64,000 nt of DNA from UBA5072 sp963822145 (GTDB taxonomy: Bacteria > Bacteroidota > Bacteroidia > Bacteroidales > UBA10428). Location of the stretch: positions 992,001 through 1,056,000 of the forward strand of contig CAWGGG010000004.1 in assembly GCA_963822145.1 (NCBI GenBank), read 5' to 3'. Within the stretch, counting starts at the first letter, position 1; each line of letters begins with the position of its first letter. Below the pieces are notes generated by a model. It was not told where the DNA came from, did no database searches, and saw nothing but the letters and a program-made list of their open reading frames with translations. Of this stretch, positions 35,246-44,648 are shown piece by piece. The position numbers and the translations under genes are program-made.

Positions 35246-36451
35246 TTATGATAGTGTCTTTTTTATAAGCGACATGGGCCCTCCCAGCAACCTGTATTCA
35301 TCATACCTGCATGAATTGATCAGTTTTCCATCAAAAGGCATCAGGTTTATACAACCTTCGCAAATATTCACATGACCTTTAATGATCTCAAAAGGTTGCT
35401 GCAATATCAGGGCCTGAACATAGATTCTATTGAAAATGCGCATAGGATTTTTTATCAGGTAGTTCAAATAGTTCTTTAAAGTTTTTCGCATCCGTTTATC
35501 AAAAAGCATAAGTAGAAATATCCACTTCCCGGGATTTGGAATTGTAGCATCATATTTCCCCTTTAAAACATGATATAGAAGCTGATAGATCTCTACAGAT
35601 TTAGCCCCCAGTTCACCGAAGATTTTATTATCTGTTCCGATGTTGATTGTTATGAGGTATTTGTAGGTATCCATATCCGGTGTACCATTCAAATAGGCTG
35701 CTGGATAGATATCGTTGTAATATTCGCATAATCTGGAATGGATATCCGTGGAGGAAATATTGATCTCATCGGGGAGGAGAAAATTTTCTTCCAGAGAATG
35801 CGGGTTTGTTTTCATACCGTTAACATAAATATCATACCCGTTGAGTTTTGGTATCCCACGGTAGGTTATGAGCGAGAGATGATTCACTTTTGATATATTT
35901 CTCCGGTACCATTCAACAATATCCTGAACTTCACTCAAATTTGAATGTCTTATGGTCAAATTATAACCGCACTTTATTTTTCCGGTTTTATGGATCAGAT
36001 CTGCATAATACTGGCGAAGCTCATTCAAAGCTGACTCAGATTTGTTTTCCCACCCTGGTCTGTTTTGACCACTGTCGACATGGAGATACAGCTGGTAAAG
36101 TCCTGCATTCTTTAAACGGATCAACAGTTCAGGTGTCAGTAACTCACCATTCGAAAGAATGATGGCTTTTAAACCAAGCGTCCTGATATACTTCACTACC
36201 TCAAGGATATCAGGGTATAATAGTGGTTCTCCACCGGATATACAAATTCTGCTGCAGTTTAACTTGTCACTGCAAAAGTCAATTTCCTTCTTAATTTCTG
36301 CAAGCAGTCGGTGTCCGGTAACGTTATTTTTTCTGAAACAACCGGGGCAGGACAGGTTACATACATCAGTAACTTCAATCCAGGCTCCCGGATTGTCCGT
36401 TTGTGACCATGGAAACCTGAATAATTCTGATCTGACAAAATGCATGCCCAT
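35246..36451 (-). CDS. Radical SAM enzyme, tandem paralogue 3
   Basis: A 401-residue radical SAM protein. The [4Fe-4S]-SAM motif CxxxCxxC is at C31, C35, C38 (VCNLSCPGCF), followed by SGGEPLLYP. The C-terminus has three more cysteines in the spacing C-x2-C-x13-C (C364, C367, C381) followed by the YDEYR motif, which may hold an auxiliary cluster. Conserved with its two neighbours are GxWIEVTD, HVDS, YLNGT and GAKSVE. It is the most diverged of the three (CFRKNNVTGH where the others have CYR). The reaction is unknown. It lies 8 bases after paralogue 2 and 7 before the GNAT-like gene. Confidence 0.85.
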   Translation of the reverse strand: MGMHFVRSELFRFPWSQTDNPGAWIEVTDVCNLSCPGCFRKNNVTGHRLLAEIKKEIDFCSDKLNCSRICISGGEPLLYPDILEVVKYIRTLGLKAIILSNGELLTPELLIRLKNAGLYQLYLHVDSGQNRPGWENKSESALNELRQYYADLIHKTGKIKCGYNLTIRHSNLSEVQDIVEWYRRNISKVNHLSLITYRGIPKLNGYDIYVNGMKTNPHSLEENFLLPDEINISSTDIHSRLCEYYNDIYPAAYLNGTPDMDTYKYLITINIGTDNKIFGELGAKSVEIYQLLYHVLKGKYDATIPNPGKWIFLLMLFDKRMRKTLKNYLNYLIKNPMRIFNRIYVQALILQQPFEIIKGHVNICEGCINLMPFDGKLINSCRYDEYRLLGGPMSLIKKTLS

Positions 36452-36459
36452 AAATTTAT

Positions 36460-37659
36460 TTAGGTTTTTGTACTGACTATATTCAAAATATCACCGAATA
36501 TACGGTATTCATCAAGTTGACAGGGATTTATCGCCATATTCCGGTATAACATAGGATTAACACAGGGATCACATTTATTTCTTTCACCCTTGATAAATTC
36601 TATTGGCTGTTGAAGGATCAGGGACTGTATATATACTTTTCTGAAAACATTAAAAGGATCAGCAAGTGTTGTTTTAAGATACCTGGCAAAAGCTTTACCA
36701 ACCTGTTTGTCGAACAAGGATAATAGAAATACCTTCCTACCGGCAGCGGGTTGCAGGCTGAAGGAAATATACCTGCCGTAGAAGAGCCGGTAAAATACCT
36801 GTGACAATTCCATTGATTTGGCTCCAAAACATCCAAAGAACTTCTTTCTGGAACCGATGTTGACAAATATCAGGTACTTATTGGTATCAGGGAAAGCTGT
36901 ACCATTAATATAAGCTGCAGGTGAATAATCAGGATAATGCTTGTTCAGAATATTGTACATGTCACCTGTGGTTATTTCTGCCTCCTCCTGTTCCGGGTAA
37001 AACTTATCGAGATAAGTGTGATCGATTAATTTATTTCCGGCTATATAATCATATCCATCTGGTTTTGGAAGCCCCCTCCAGGCAATCAGAGACAGGTGAT
37101 GCACTTTATGCATATTGGACCTGTACCAGCCTATGATGTCAGGAATCTGTTCCAGGTTTTCCTTACTCACAACAATATGAAATCCACATTGTACAGTCTT
37201 CAAACCTGAGATTATATTGGCATAGTGTTCCCGCAACATGTTCAATTCCTGCTCGTTTTTGTTCTCCCAGCCATTTCTTTGCTGTCTTGAATCAATATGA
37301 AAATGGATTCGTTTCAGTCCTGCCGCTTTCAGCTCCCGGGCCATACGCTCTGTGAAATTCGTACCGTTGCTGAGAACAAGGGATTTCATTCCGCACTTGC
37401 CAATAAATCTGATCACCTCCAAAATATCTGGATAAATTAACGGTTCACCACCAGCAACAACCATGGCATCGCAATTGGTGAGAGATTGACACTCCTTTAT
37501 TTCCACTTTGATGTCATCCAGTTTTCTGTGGCCTTCCAGACTTTTTCTGTAACAGCCAGGGCATGCAAGGTCACACCGGTCGGTTACCTCAATCCAGCCA
37601 CCCTGATTGTCGGTTGTTGACCATGGCGGCTTGTACATTTTCTTCCTGTCGATTTCCAT
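36460..37659 (-). CDS. Radical SAM enzyme, tandem paralogue 2
   Basis: A 399-residue paralogue of its two neighbours. The radical SAM cysteines are C29, C33, C36 (RCDLACPGCY), with the glycine-rich AGGEPLIYP after them. The auxiliary-type cysteines are C363, C366, C380 in the same C-x2-C-x13-C spacing, followed by LDEYR. It shares HIDSRQQRNGWENK, INGT, VNIGSRKKFFGCFGAKSMEL and SLILQQPIEFIKGE with the family. No signal peptide, so cytoplasmic. The three paralogues likely arose by duplication and may act as a complex or on successive positions of one substrate; this is inferred. Confidence 0.85.
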   Translation of the reverse strand: MEIDRKKMYKPPWSTTDNQGGWIEVTDRCDLACPGCYRKSLEGHRKLDDIKVEIKECQSLTNCDAMVVAGGEPLIYPDILEVIRFIGKCGMKSLVLSNGTNFTERMARELKAAGLKRIHFHIDSRQQRNGWENKNEQELNMLREHYANIISGLKTVQCGFHIVVSKENLEQIPDIIGWYRSNMHKVHHLSLIAWRGLPKPDGYDYIAGNKLIDHTYLDKFYPEQEEAEITTGDMYNILNKHYPDYSPAAYINGTAFPDTNKYLIFVNIGSRKKFFGCFGAKSMELSQVFYRLFYGRYISFSLQPAAGRKVFLLSLFDKQVGKAFARYLKTTLADPFNVFRKVYIQSLILQQPIEFIKGERNKCDPCVNPMLYRNMAINPCQLDEYRIFGDILNIVSTKT

Positions 37660-37665
37660 TATTGT

Positions 37666-38865
37666 TTACTTGCTGAGATTTACTACTTGTAATGCTTCGC
37701 CAAATTTTCTGTATTCATCGAGTCTGCATGAATTGATCAATTGTCCCTTGTAGGCCATCATATTCACACAATCATCGCAAAGGTTGATTTTACCATCGAG
37801 GATTTCATTGGGCTGTTGCAGGTGAATACTTTGAACATACACAGGATCAAAGAGAAAGACAGGATTTCTCATTGCTAAAAGAAGAAAGTGCCTGAACGCC
37901 TTTCTGATCTGAGGGTCAAATACAGACAGCAGAAAAAGCTTCAGCCCAGCCTTTGGATTGCCCAGGAAGGCAAAGTATTTTTTGTTAACCAGGTGGTAGA
38001 ACATCTGAGCCAGTTCCATGGTTTTTCTTCCCAGGCTTCCAAACAAATGTTTGCGTGTTCCAAAATTGACCATAATCAGGAACTTGTTGGTCTCATAAGA
38101 CGATGTTCCATTGAGGTAGGCGCATGGGTGCAGGAATGGAAATTCTTTTATCAATACTTCATACATTTCCTCCGTTGTAATGCTAATATCTTGTGAATCA
38201 ATCGGCCTATTCTGAAGTTGATCATCAGGTATCCGCCTGCCACCTGCAAAATAGGAAAGTGTCCCATTTATCGGGATTGTCCGATAAGCAATGAAAGACA
38301 GATGTTGCACCTTGTTCAGGTTAGTCAACGCCCATGACAATACCTGTGGTATATCATGCAGGTTTTCTCTGTAGACAGTAACATGTAATCCGCACTGAAT
38401 CTTCCCTGTTTCGTATATCATGTTGGCATAATATTGCCGAAGGGCGTTTAATTCACTTTCATTTTTGCCGTTCCAACCTTCTCTTTCCTGCATACAGTCA
38501 ACATGAAGATGAATTTTGGCCAATCCGGCCTTCTTGAGATCAATCAATAGTTCTGATGTCAGATTTACTCCGTTGGAGAATACTATAGGCTTGATTTTTA
38601 AGGATGCTATAAACGCGATTGTTTCTATTAATTGGGGGTATATCAACGGTTCTCCACCTGCGATGGTAATGCAGTCACAATTGGTAAAATGAATGGTATC
38701 CAGTATATCTTTTTTAACTGAATCAAAAGGACGGTGACCTTCCATTTGATTACGGTAGCAACCCCTGCAAGTAATATTGCAGCTATCTGTCACTTCAATC
38801 CATCCGCCTGGATTATCTGTTTTAGACCAGGGAAAACGATACAACTGATCTCTGCTAATTCCCAT
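37666..38865 (-). CDS. Radical SAM enzyme, tandem paralogue 1
   Basis: The first of three tandem radical SAM paralogues in transcription order; 399 residues. CxxxCxxC at C29, C33, C36 (SCNITCRGCY), then AGGEPLIYP. The C-terminal C363, C366, C380 follow the same C-x2-C-x13-C rule, then LDEYR. Family segments GGWIEVTD, HVDCMQEREGWNGKNESEL and YLNGT are present. The start overlaps the end of the sulfotransferase gene by 11 bases, so the two are translationally coupled. The family is not one of the named radical SAM maturases I can recognise, and no precursor peptide gene is seen beside it. Confidence 0.85.
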   Translation of the reverse strand: MGISRDQLYRFPWSKTDNPGGWIEVTDSCNITCRGCYRNQMEGHRPFDSVKKDILDTIHFTNCDCITIAGGEPLIYPQLIETIAFIASLKIKPIVFSNGVNLTSELLIDLKKAGLAKIHLHVDCMQEREGWNGKNESELNALRQYYANMIYETGKIQCGLHVTVYRENLHDIPQVLSWALTNLNKVQHLSFIAYRTIPINGTLSYFAGGRRIPDDQLQNRPIDSQDISITTEEMYEVLIKEFPFLHPCAYLNGTSSYETNKFLIMVNFGTRKHLFGSLGRKTMELAQMFYHLVNKKYFAFLGNPKAGLKLFLLSVFDPQIRKAFRHFLLLAMRNPVFLFDPVYVQSIHLQQPNEILDGKINLCDDCVNMMAYKGQLINSCRLDEYRKFGEALQVVNLSK

Positions 38866-39928
38866 TTGCTGATTTAATTAAAAGTTCCTGATAAACTTTC
38901 TTATATCTGAGGGATATTTCTTCAACATCCAGTTCATATTTTTCAGCTGAATAAACGTGTGTGCTTAGAAATTTCCGTTTCTGCTGTTGCGTCAGATAAT
39001 CAAGAAATTCCGCCGAAAGTTTCTTTCCGAACCTGTTATATATTTCAGAAACCACATGAACGATATTACTGGTTAGCCTCTCATAATTAAGAATAATGTA
39101 CCTGTTTTCTTCCAGGTTACTGAATACTTCCAAAGGATGCGGGTACCAGTAATCCGCCATTGCAAAGGTCCGATCGACTAAAGAATTAATATCATAAGGC
39201 GTATGATAAACTTCACAAAAACGAATAAACAGACTGATCGCGGATGGTATAACCTGTTCGGGCGCCCTTGATGTGCAGATGAACCGGCTGTCAGGAAAAA
39301 AATTACATAAATATTTCATTTTTGGTGTATGACCCGGACTTTTTGAAAGGTATGTTTTGTGAGCGCCAAAAACATACAGATGTCTATGAATACAATTTTT
39401 ATAAAATGAAATGATTCTTTTGTTTCTTCTCACGTTTTTATTATCATCGAACCTGACAATTGAATTAAGGTTCTCTTTTGAAGGAAAAAGAAATATCAGG
39501 AACAACCCTGAGAAAATATGAACCAGGAGCAAGTCGTCTTCTCCCCAGCTAAAGAAAGAGGTAGGATGCATTGGGTTGTATTTGTTGAAAGCGATTTTGT
39601 CCAGTTTACGAAGCGGATCGGTAATAAAATGATTAAACCGTTTGTCAATCCGTTCCAGCATCAAAAAGAGCCTTTTTTGAATGATCGAAGGAGCAAATAA
39701 TATCTCCCACAATTTCATGGAACTGAATTGCATGTTATCGGCGCTGAGTACATTCTGAAGCCAGGTAGTACCTGTTCTTGGCATTCCAATGATAAAAACC
39801 GGCGCTTTGATGACCGTCTTTCTCCATGCAGGAAACAGAATATTGTCCAGCATCAGGCATATCCAATTAAAAACTTCCACAACAATGAATCCTACGCTTA
39901 AGAAGGTAAGAAGCATTATCCTCTTCAT
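38855..39928 (-). CDS. PAPS-dependent sulfotransferase
   Basis: A 357-residue sulfotransferase of the Sulfotransf_3 type. After an N-terminal hydrophobic segment (~5-30) comes the 5'-phosphosulfate loop PVFIIGMPRTGTTWLQ (~43-58). The 3'-phosphate motif is in FICTSRAPEQVIPSAISLF near residue 220, and a second conserved segment is ILNYERL. It would move sulfate from PAPS to a hydroxyl or amine of an acceptor at or near the membrane. It lies 53 bases after the SPASM-type radical SAM gene and overlaps the first of the three tandem radical SAM genes. The acceptor is unknown; a sulfated lipid or small molecule is a reasonable guess. Confidence 0.85.
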   Translation of the reverse strand: MKRIMLLTFLSVGFIVVEVFNWICLMLDNILFPAWRKTVIKAPVFIIGMPRTGTTWLQNVLSADNMQFSSMKLWEILFAPSIIQKRLFLMLERIDKRFNHFITDPLRKLDKIAFNKYNPMHPTSFFSWGEDDLLLVHIFSGLFLIFLFPSKENLNSIVRFDDNKNVRRNKRIISFYKNCIHRHLYVFGAHKTYLSKSPGHTPKMKYLCNFFPDSRFICTSRAPEQVIPSAISLFIRFCEVYHTPYDINSLVDRTFAMADYWYPHPLEVFSNLEENRYIILNYERLTSNIVHVVSEIYNRFGKKLSAEFLDYLTQQQKRKFLSTHVYSAEKYELDVEEISLRYKKVYQELLIKSANGN

Positions 39929-39981
39929 TGTAAATGTGGTTTAGCCAATTTGTCCATAAATATTCATTTCAGACTAAAATA

Positions 39982-41211
39982 CTATTCAGGAATACGATTC
40001 ATGAAGTCATGACATCCGGTACTCCTAAGAATCTTAATTGCAGGTATTAGTGGATCTTCAATAGCATTACCTGCGCTTGCTCTACAAAATGGACATGCAT
40101 GGATATCTCCTTTTGAATCAATATAAAAGTACCTGTCACCTGCTCCAAAACATCCCACTCTACGATGGTGAAAACCAGGATACATGATTATGGGATAGTC
40201 TCTATAGGATGGCCATGTATTTACCTGCAAATAAAAATTCCTTAATAACCTGATTTGTTCATCCTTAAGCATAACATCCTTATTGGCAAATTTTCCTGTT
40301 TCCCTTGGTTCAATTATCCTTATGAAGCCTGCCCCCCATTCCTTTGCCAGGGCGCAGTATTTCGTAAGATTCTCTTCAGAAATGAAAGTCCTCGTAGCAC
40401 ATAGCGACAGACTGATCAGGATGTCTGCTGTCCGACAGTTTATTGCAGCTTGTCGGGCCCAATAAAATGATTTATCATTATTTCTGAATCTGTTATGAAT
40501 TCTTTCCTCCCAGTGATCCAAACTGATATTTGCTCCAACCAGACCTGCTTTTTTCAGGAGCCATGCTTTTTCCAGGGTCAAACCAAAACCGGATGTAAGT
40601 ATCCAGAAATCTATACCCTTTTCCCCCGCCTCTAAAATACCGAGCAAATCATCAAACCTGGCAAGGGGTTCACCACCACTCAGCTGAATATGATGAAGAC
40701 CCAGTTTTTGCAGTTTTATTATAATTGTATGTAAATCATCATGAGAAAGGTTTTCATGGGGTGTAAGATTATCCCATTCACAGCAATGATCACATTTAAG
40801 AGGGCAGCAACTGGAGATCGCCCAAATAACTGACTGTAAAGCAGTATTTTCCGGATTGCTTCCCAGAGCCCGCATGATTTCTGTCTTAATATGCGAATTA
40901 AATGCCCTGGAAGGCCATCCCGGAATATTTTCTGACCAGAAGAACTTTCTCTGTGATCGGGCGTACCGGTTAACCGAAGGTAGGCCATGTACCTTTTTGC
41001 GCATATCCTGCAGGGTGATCAATACTCTAAATGCCCTGAAAGGATTCTTTAGCTGCCATAATGCTATAATAATAACATTCATGGAAAGAAAAAACCGGAT
41101 TAATCGAGCTCTTGCGCCGGGAATGATGATATCATGTTTAGGTTTTGCAGGTACCGGTCCGTAAAGTCTGTACCCATAATCCGTCGCACTGAACTGATCT
41201 TTGCCAGCCAT
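39982..41211 (-). CDS. Radical SAM/SPASM-like protein with membrane-proximal N-terminus
   Basis: A 409-residue radical SAM protein different from the three downstream. An N-terminal region with a hydrophobic stretch (~36-55) precedes the core, where CCPLKCDHC supplies C136, C140, C143, followed by LSGGEPLARF. The C-terminal part holds a SPASM-like pattern: CFGAGDRYFYIDSKGDIHAC followed by PFCRASAGN. SPASM members include peptide maturases and sulfatase-maturating enzymes. The N-terminal extension and the missing anSME hallmarks argue against the latter. It follows the lipoprotein gene by 13 bases. Confidence 0.83.
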   Translation of the reverse strand: MAGKDQFSATDYGYRLYGPVPAKPKHDIIIPGARARLIRFFLSMNVIIIALWQLKNPFRAFRVLITLQDMRKKVHGLPSVNRYARSQRKFFWSENIPGWPSRAFNSHIKTEIMRALGSNPENTALQSVIWAISSCCPLKCDHCCEWDNLTPHENLSHDDLHTIIIKLQKLGLHHIQLSGGEPLARFDDLLGILEAGEKGIDFWILTSGFGLTLEKAWLLKKAGLVGANISLDHWEERIHNRFRNNDKSFYWARQAAINCRTADILISLSLCATRTFISEENLTKYCALAKEWGAGFIRIIEPRETGKFANKDVMLKDEQIRLLRNFYLQVNTWPSYRDYPIIMYPGFHHRRVGCFGAGDRYFYIDSKGDIHACPFCRASAGNAIEDPLIPAIKILRSTGCHDFMNRIPE

Positions 41212-41224
41212 TCAGTTGCTGGTA

Positions 41225-42916
41225 TTAATTATAATTAGCCTGCAAATGATCGAACATTTCTCTTGAGTAGGATGGGAAACGGCCTGGTTTTCTAAATGAC
41301 CTTAGAAACTGTCTGTCAGGTTTTCCCTGTAGTTCGCGCTGAATATGATAATAGCCCTTTGTATGTAAAATAACTGTCCGGGAATCGCCTGACCACTCAG
41401 GCAAATTAAAGGTAAGGACAGATTCATTTCCAACTTCATTTTGAACATAATATTTATCATCAGCTGTGTTTAACAATTCAGACAGATTAGCGTCCTTTTC
41501 ATCTGTTGCATTCTTTATCGGCACTTTATAAACTCTGGCAGGGTCGTTCGTGGTAAAATCCATGCCCGCATAATCAATTTCCCAAAAAAGAAAACCATAT
41601 CCAAGTTTTAGCTTAACGGTATCAGAATCTATATCATCCAGGTTAATTTCGAGAATATCATCTTTAAATGCCTTAGGTCCGGCTATATTAAAATAATCCA
41701 GAAATTTCCATGCTCCATTTTTCTCCATATAAAGTGATAGCGGAAAATTCTGACTGAGTGCCCATTCAATTTGTTCTTTGGCTGGAATGGTTTCCTGTCT
41801 TTTACTAAATTCATCATATTTTTCTCCAATCCGGGCATGATAATTTGCATACAACATTTCAAGCCATAGTGTATTTCGTGCACGAATCACCAACTTTGAT
41901 GAAACTGCATTAGCGGGTTTAATAAACTTCATGATAATCTCTTCATTGTTCAAACCTTCAGGTTTTGTATCTCCTATATAGCTGAGTGAATCTTTTGTTT
42001 CTATCAGGGGAAGAATATTGATGCCATTAACATTTTCTGCTTCAAAAGGTGTCACTATATCTTTTAATGTTTGAAGTGAACCATATTTATCAATCATAAC
42101 ATCTTGATCCTTATTATGATCAACAACAATCAGTTCAGCCAGATTGATGTGTTGAATTTCATGATCCTCATTGTACATTTTCAGCTTATACACTTTTCCT
42201 TTGTCATTCATTGCAGGGAGTGCGAGAAAATCGTCTCTTTCCAGAACAGGACGGATAGAACCACTGAAAATATCACCAATAAATTTATATTCATTTCCGT
42301 CAAAAACCTTAATTGAAGGGCATGAACATCCACCGGATGAAGATGAACTGGATGAACCTGAAGAGGGGGGGTTAGATATTATTATCGCAGCAAGAACAAT
42401 TCCACCTGTTACTGCTAATCCGCCAAAAACCCATGAAGCAACTGTTTCCCTCACTGCCTTATCATAAATCTCAATTTTATAAATCGAGTTGGCCGGAATA
42501 GAATAGCGTGTGTCCGTTAAACGGGTATAATCAGAAACATATACATGTACTTCATTAAGTACTTCAGCGTTATTAACGTATTTCCCATCCGCAACTTCCT
42601 TAACGGTTTTTTTGTACCTGTTATGGGTAGAAGCCGGGTTGGTCCTTATGTAAGATGTATGACCTGTCAGATAAGTTAAATCGCCTGAAATCACACTATC
42701 TTCATAAGTAATGCTGCTAAAATGCCAAGCCTGATCGTTATAATGCAGGATAATAAACTTTGCTTCATCCTGAAGTTTTAAGACCGTTGGTTCAGGTGGA
42801 TCTTGAGGTACGAGTACTTTATAATAGTAACAACCATTTAAAAGATTAAACAAGGTAACTAAAGCTATACCTCTTATGACCTGATTAAATGTCAAAATTT
42901 TACCTGACTTGAGCAT
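41225..42916 (-). CDS. Large lipoprotein, first gene of the radical SAM operon
   Basis: The 563-residue protein has a lipoprotein signal ending in LLNGC (Cys29) and no recognised enzyme domain. Residues ~40-150 are beta-rich. A hydrophobic segment (~165-185) is followed by a serine-rich linker and then CSCPSIKVFDGNEYKFIGDIFSGSIRP, a segment I know from other Bacteroidota lipoproteins of unknown role. The rest (~215-560) is beta-rich with ERDDFLALP and GFLFWEIDYAG. Being first behind a good promoter, and 13 bases from the next gene, it belongs to the unit. It could be a surface or export partner, but that is inference. Confidence 0.7.
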   Translation of the reverse strand: MLKSGKILTFNQVIRGIALVTLFNLLNGCYYYKVLVPQDPPEPTVLKLQDEAKFIILHYNDQAWHFSSITYEDSVISGDLTYLTGHTSYIRTNPASTHNRYKKTVKEVADGKYVNNAEVLNEVHVYVSDYTRLTDTRYSIPANSIYKIEIYDKAVRETVASWVFGGLAVTGGIVLAAIIISNPPSSGSSSSSSSGGCSCPSIKVFDGNEYKFIGDIFSGSIRPVLERDDFLALPAMNDKGKVYKLKMYNEDHEIQHINLAELIVVDHNKDQDVMIDKYGSLQTLKDIVTPFEAENVNGINILPLIETKDSLSYIGDTKPEGLNNEEIIMKFIKPANAVSSKLVIRARNTLWLEMLYANYHARIGEKYDEFSKRQETIPAKEQIEWALSQNFPLSLYMEKNGAWKFLDYFNIAGPKAFKDDILEINLDDIDSDTVKLKLGYGFLFWEIDYAGMDFTTNDPARVYKVPIKNATDEKDANLSELLNTADDKYYVQNEVGNESVLTFNLPEWSGDSRTVILHTKGYYHIQRELQGKPDRQFLRSFRKPGRFPSYSREMFDHLQANYN

Positions 42917-42960
42917 GATGAATAATAAATTAAATATTTGGATATCTTGTCAGTTATAAC

Positions 42961-42990
42961 TAAATATACAAATTATGCTCAATAATTCAA
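42961..42990 (-). promoter_or_regulatory. Promoter of the radical SAM/sulfotransferase operon
   Basis: On the minus strand TTGA (42987-42990) and TATATTTA (42961-42968) are 18 bases apart, 45 bases upstream of the start codon at 42916. No other promoter this good is seen inside the operon. Confidence 0.55.
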
Positions 42991-43327
42991 TGGTTTTCAG
43001 TGGCAAATTCTGATCATAATATCCTAATTCCTGTATATTAATCGTTGACCAGAAGGTCGGTGAATTTTCCTCCCTGATTACAAAACCAGGATTAGCAAGT
43101 TAAACAGAAGACTGAATCAGAAACTCTTGCCTTATCTAATGATAAATGCCCCTGGTAATTACAGGGTTAAATTGATATAATATCCCACCACCTATTTTGC
43201 TGTCATATTAATTTTCCACAATGATCTGTGAATCTTTTATATATTTGGGACTTTGATGTAAACCACAGACATACCACTTTTAATTGGACAACAGGAATGT
43301 TTTCTGTCACTTTTTTAATGTAACAAC
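42991..43327. other. Intergenic stretch without a supported gene
   Basis: About 340 bases. No peptide-sized gene that could be a radical SAM substrate is evident on either strand. Confidence 0.45.
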
Positions 43328-43570
43328 ATGGATCTGAAAGTTTATCCGAATCCTGCTGATCAGTATATTGTGATTGAAACCGGAAGTTCAGTGACTTCAA
43401 CATTCAAATTGTTTGACTTTATAGGCAATCTGATGATTGCCACCGAAGTCTCAGATAAGGAGCAACTATCTGTTAAACAGCTTGAAGCCGGACTGTACTA
43501 TTACAAAGTAACTTCAGAAAGCAGGCTCCAGGCGGGCAAGATCAGGATAGGATCGTTAGTTGCAGAATAG
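43328..43570 (+). CDS. Orphan T9SS type A sorting domain (80 residues)
   Basis: The whole product is a T9SS C-terminal domain: LKVYPNPADQYIVIE at the start, FKLFDFIGNLM in the middle and GLYYYKVTSESRLQAGKIRIG at the end. No signal peptide precedes it, and an in-frame stop lies four codons upstream. It is therefore best read as the 3' remnant of a larger secreted protein, not a functional gene by itself. No continuous upstream homologous frame is visible. It resembles the remnant at 23880. Confidence 0.6.
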   Translation: MDLKVYPNPADQYIVIETGSSVTSTFKLFDFIGNLMIATEVSDKEQLSVKQLEAGLYYYKVTSESRLQAGKIRIGSLVAE

Positions 43571-43612
43571 CGATAGAACATATTTCAACCTGGCCCAACT
43601 AGAATGATCCTT

Positions 43613-44617
43613 TTATAATCCCGTTGTCCTTTCCAATGCTTCCGGGTAGCGGTCGCCTGTTATTTTTATTTTTTCCAGTGCGGAATCAATATCGCTCAAT
43701 TCTTCAGATGTCAACGTAAGACCTGTCGCACCGATGTTTTCTTCAAGACGGTTTTGTTTTGTAGTTCCGGGGATCGGGACAATCCAAGGTTTTTGGGCAA
43801 GAAGCCAGGCCAGTGCTATCTGGGCAGGTGTTGCATCCTTCTGCCTGGCAATATCCGCAAGCAAATCCAACAGCACCTGATTTGCTTTCATGGCTTCTGC
43901 CGTAAATCGCGGAATGATATTGCGAATGTCGGTTTTTTCAAATTTTGTGCTTTCTTTTATTTTACCCGTAAGAAACCCTTTTCCAAGAGGACTGAAGGGC
44001 ACAAAGCCGATCCCAAGCTCCTCCAGTGTGGGTATCACTTCCATTTCAGGCTTTCTGTACCAGAGCGAATACTCACTTTGAAGGGCTGCGACAGGCTGCA
44101 CCGCATGAGCACGACGGATGGTCTGAACTCCGGCTTCAGAAAGGCCGAAATGCTTCACTTTTCCTTCCTGAATCAAGTTTTTTACGGTTCCAGCCACATC
44201 CTCAATGGGTACGTTCGGATCAACACGGTGTTGATAATACAGATCAATCACATCGGTCCTGAGCCTTTTAAGCGAACCTTCCACCACTCTTTTGATGTGC
44301 TCCGGATGACTATACGGACCTGAATTTGTCCCGCTGGTCGGATCTATTTTGAAGCCAAACTTGGTGGCAATCAACACTTTATCACGAACAGGCGCAAGGG
44401 CTTCGCCAACGAGCTCTTCGTTTGTGAACGGCCCGTAAACTTCGGCTGTATCGAAGAATGTTATTCCTTTTTCAACTGCCGAGCGGATCAGGGAGATCAT
44501 TTCCTTTTTTTCAGGGAAAGGGGCATAGGAAAAGTTCATACCCATACAACCAAGTCCGAGAGCGGATACTTCGAGGTTGCTCTTCCCTAATCTGCGTTTT
44601 TGAATCTTACTATCCAT
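43613..44617 (-). CDS. Aldo/keto reductase
   Basis: A 334-residue NADPH-dependent aldo/keto reductase of the YajO/Tas-like group. The (beta/alpha)8 motifs are present: GLGCMGMNFSY near the N-terminus, catalytic Asp and Tyr in FFDTAEVYGPFTNEE, Lys in IATKFG, and His in DLYYQHRVDP. The cofactor-binding end has PIPGTTKQNRLEENIGA. It is cytoplasmic. Substrates of this group are broad, so no specific role is claimed. The upstream gene on the same strand begins 32 bases away. Confidence 0.92.
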   Translation of the reverse strand: MDSKIQKRRLGKSNLEVSALGLGCMGMNFSYAPFPEKKEMISLIRSAVEKGITFFDTAEVYGPFTNEELVGEALAPVRDKVLIATKFGFKIDPTSGTNSGPYSHPEHIKRVVEGSLKRLRTDVIDLYYQHRVDPNVPIEDVAGTVKNLIQEGKVKHFGLSEAGVQTIRRAHAVQPVAALQSEYSLWYRKPEMEVIPTLEELGIGFVPFSPLGKGFLTGKIKESTKFEKTDIRNIIPRFTAEAMKANQVLLDLLADIARQKDATPAQIALAWLLAQKPWIVPIPGTTKQNRLEENIGATGLTLTSEELSDIDSALEKIKITGDRYPEALERTTGL

Positions 44618-44648
44618 AATAATTCATTTTATGCATTTCGAGAATTCA

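Noticed and set aside
39982..41211. Anaerobic sulfatase-maturating enzyme for the nearby arylsulfatase
   Set aside because: The N-terminal extension and cysteine layout do not fit the anSME pattern, and it is transcribed with the sulfotransferase unit rather than the sulfatase.
34108..42916. RiPP biosynthesis cluster
   Set aside because: Radical SAM enzymes, one SPASM-like, suggested it, but no short precursor peptide gene, peptidase or ABC exporter is visible in or beside the operon. A remote precursor cannot be excluded.
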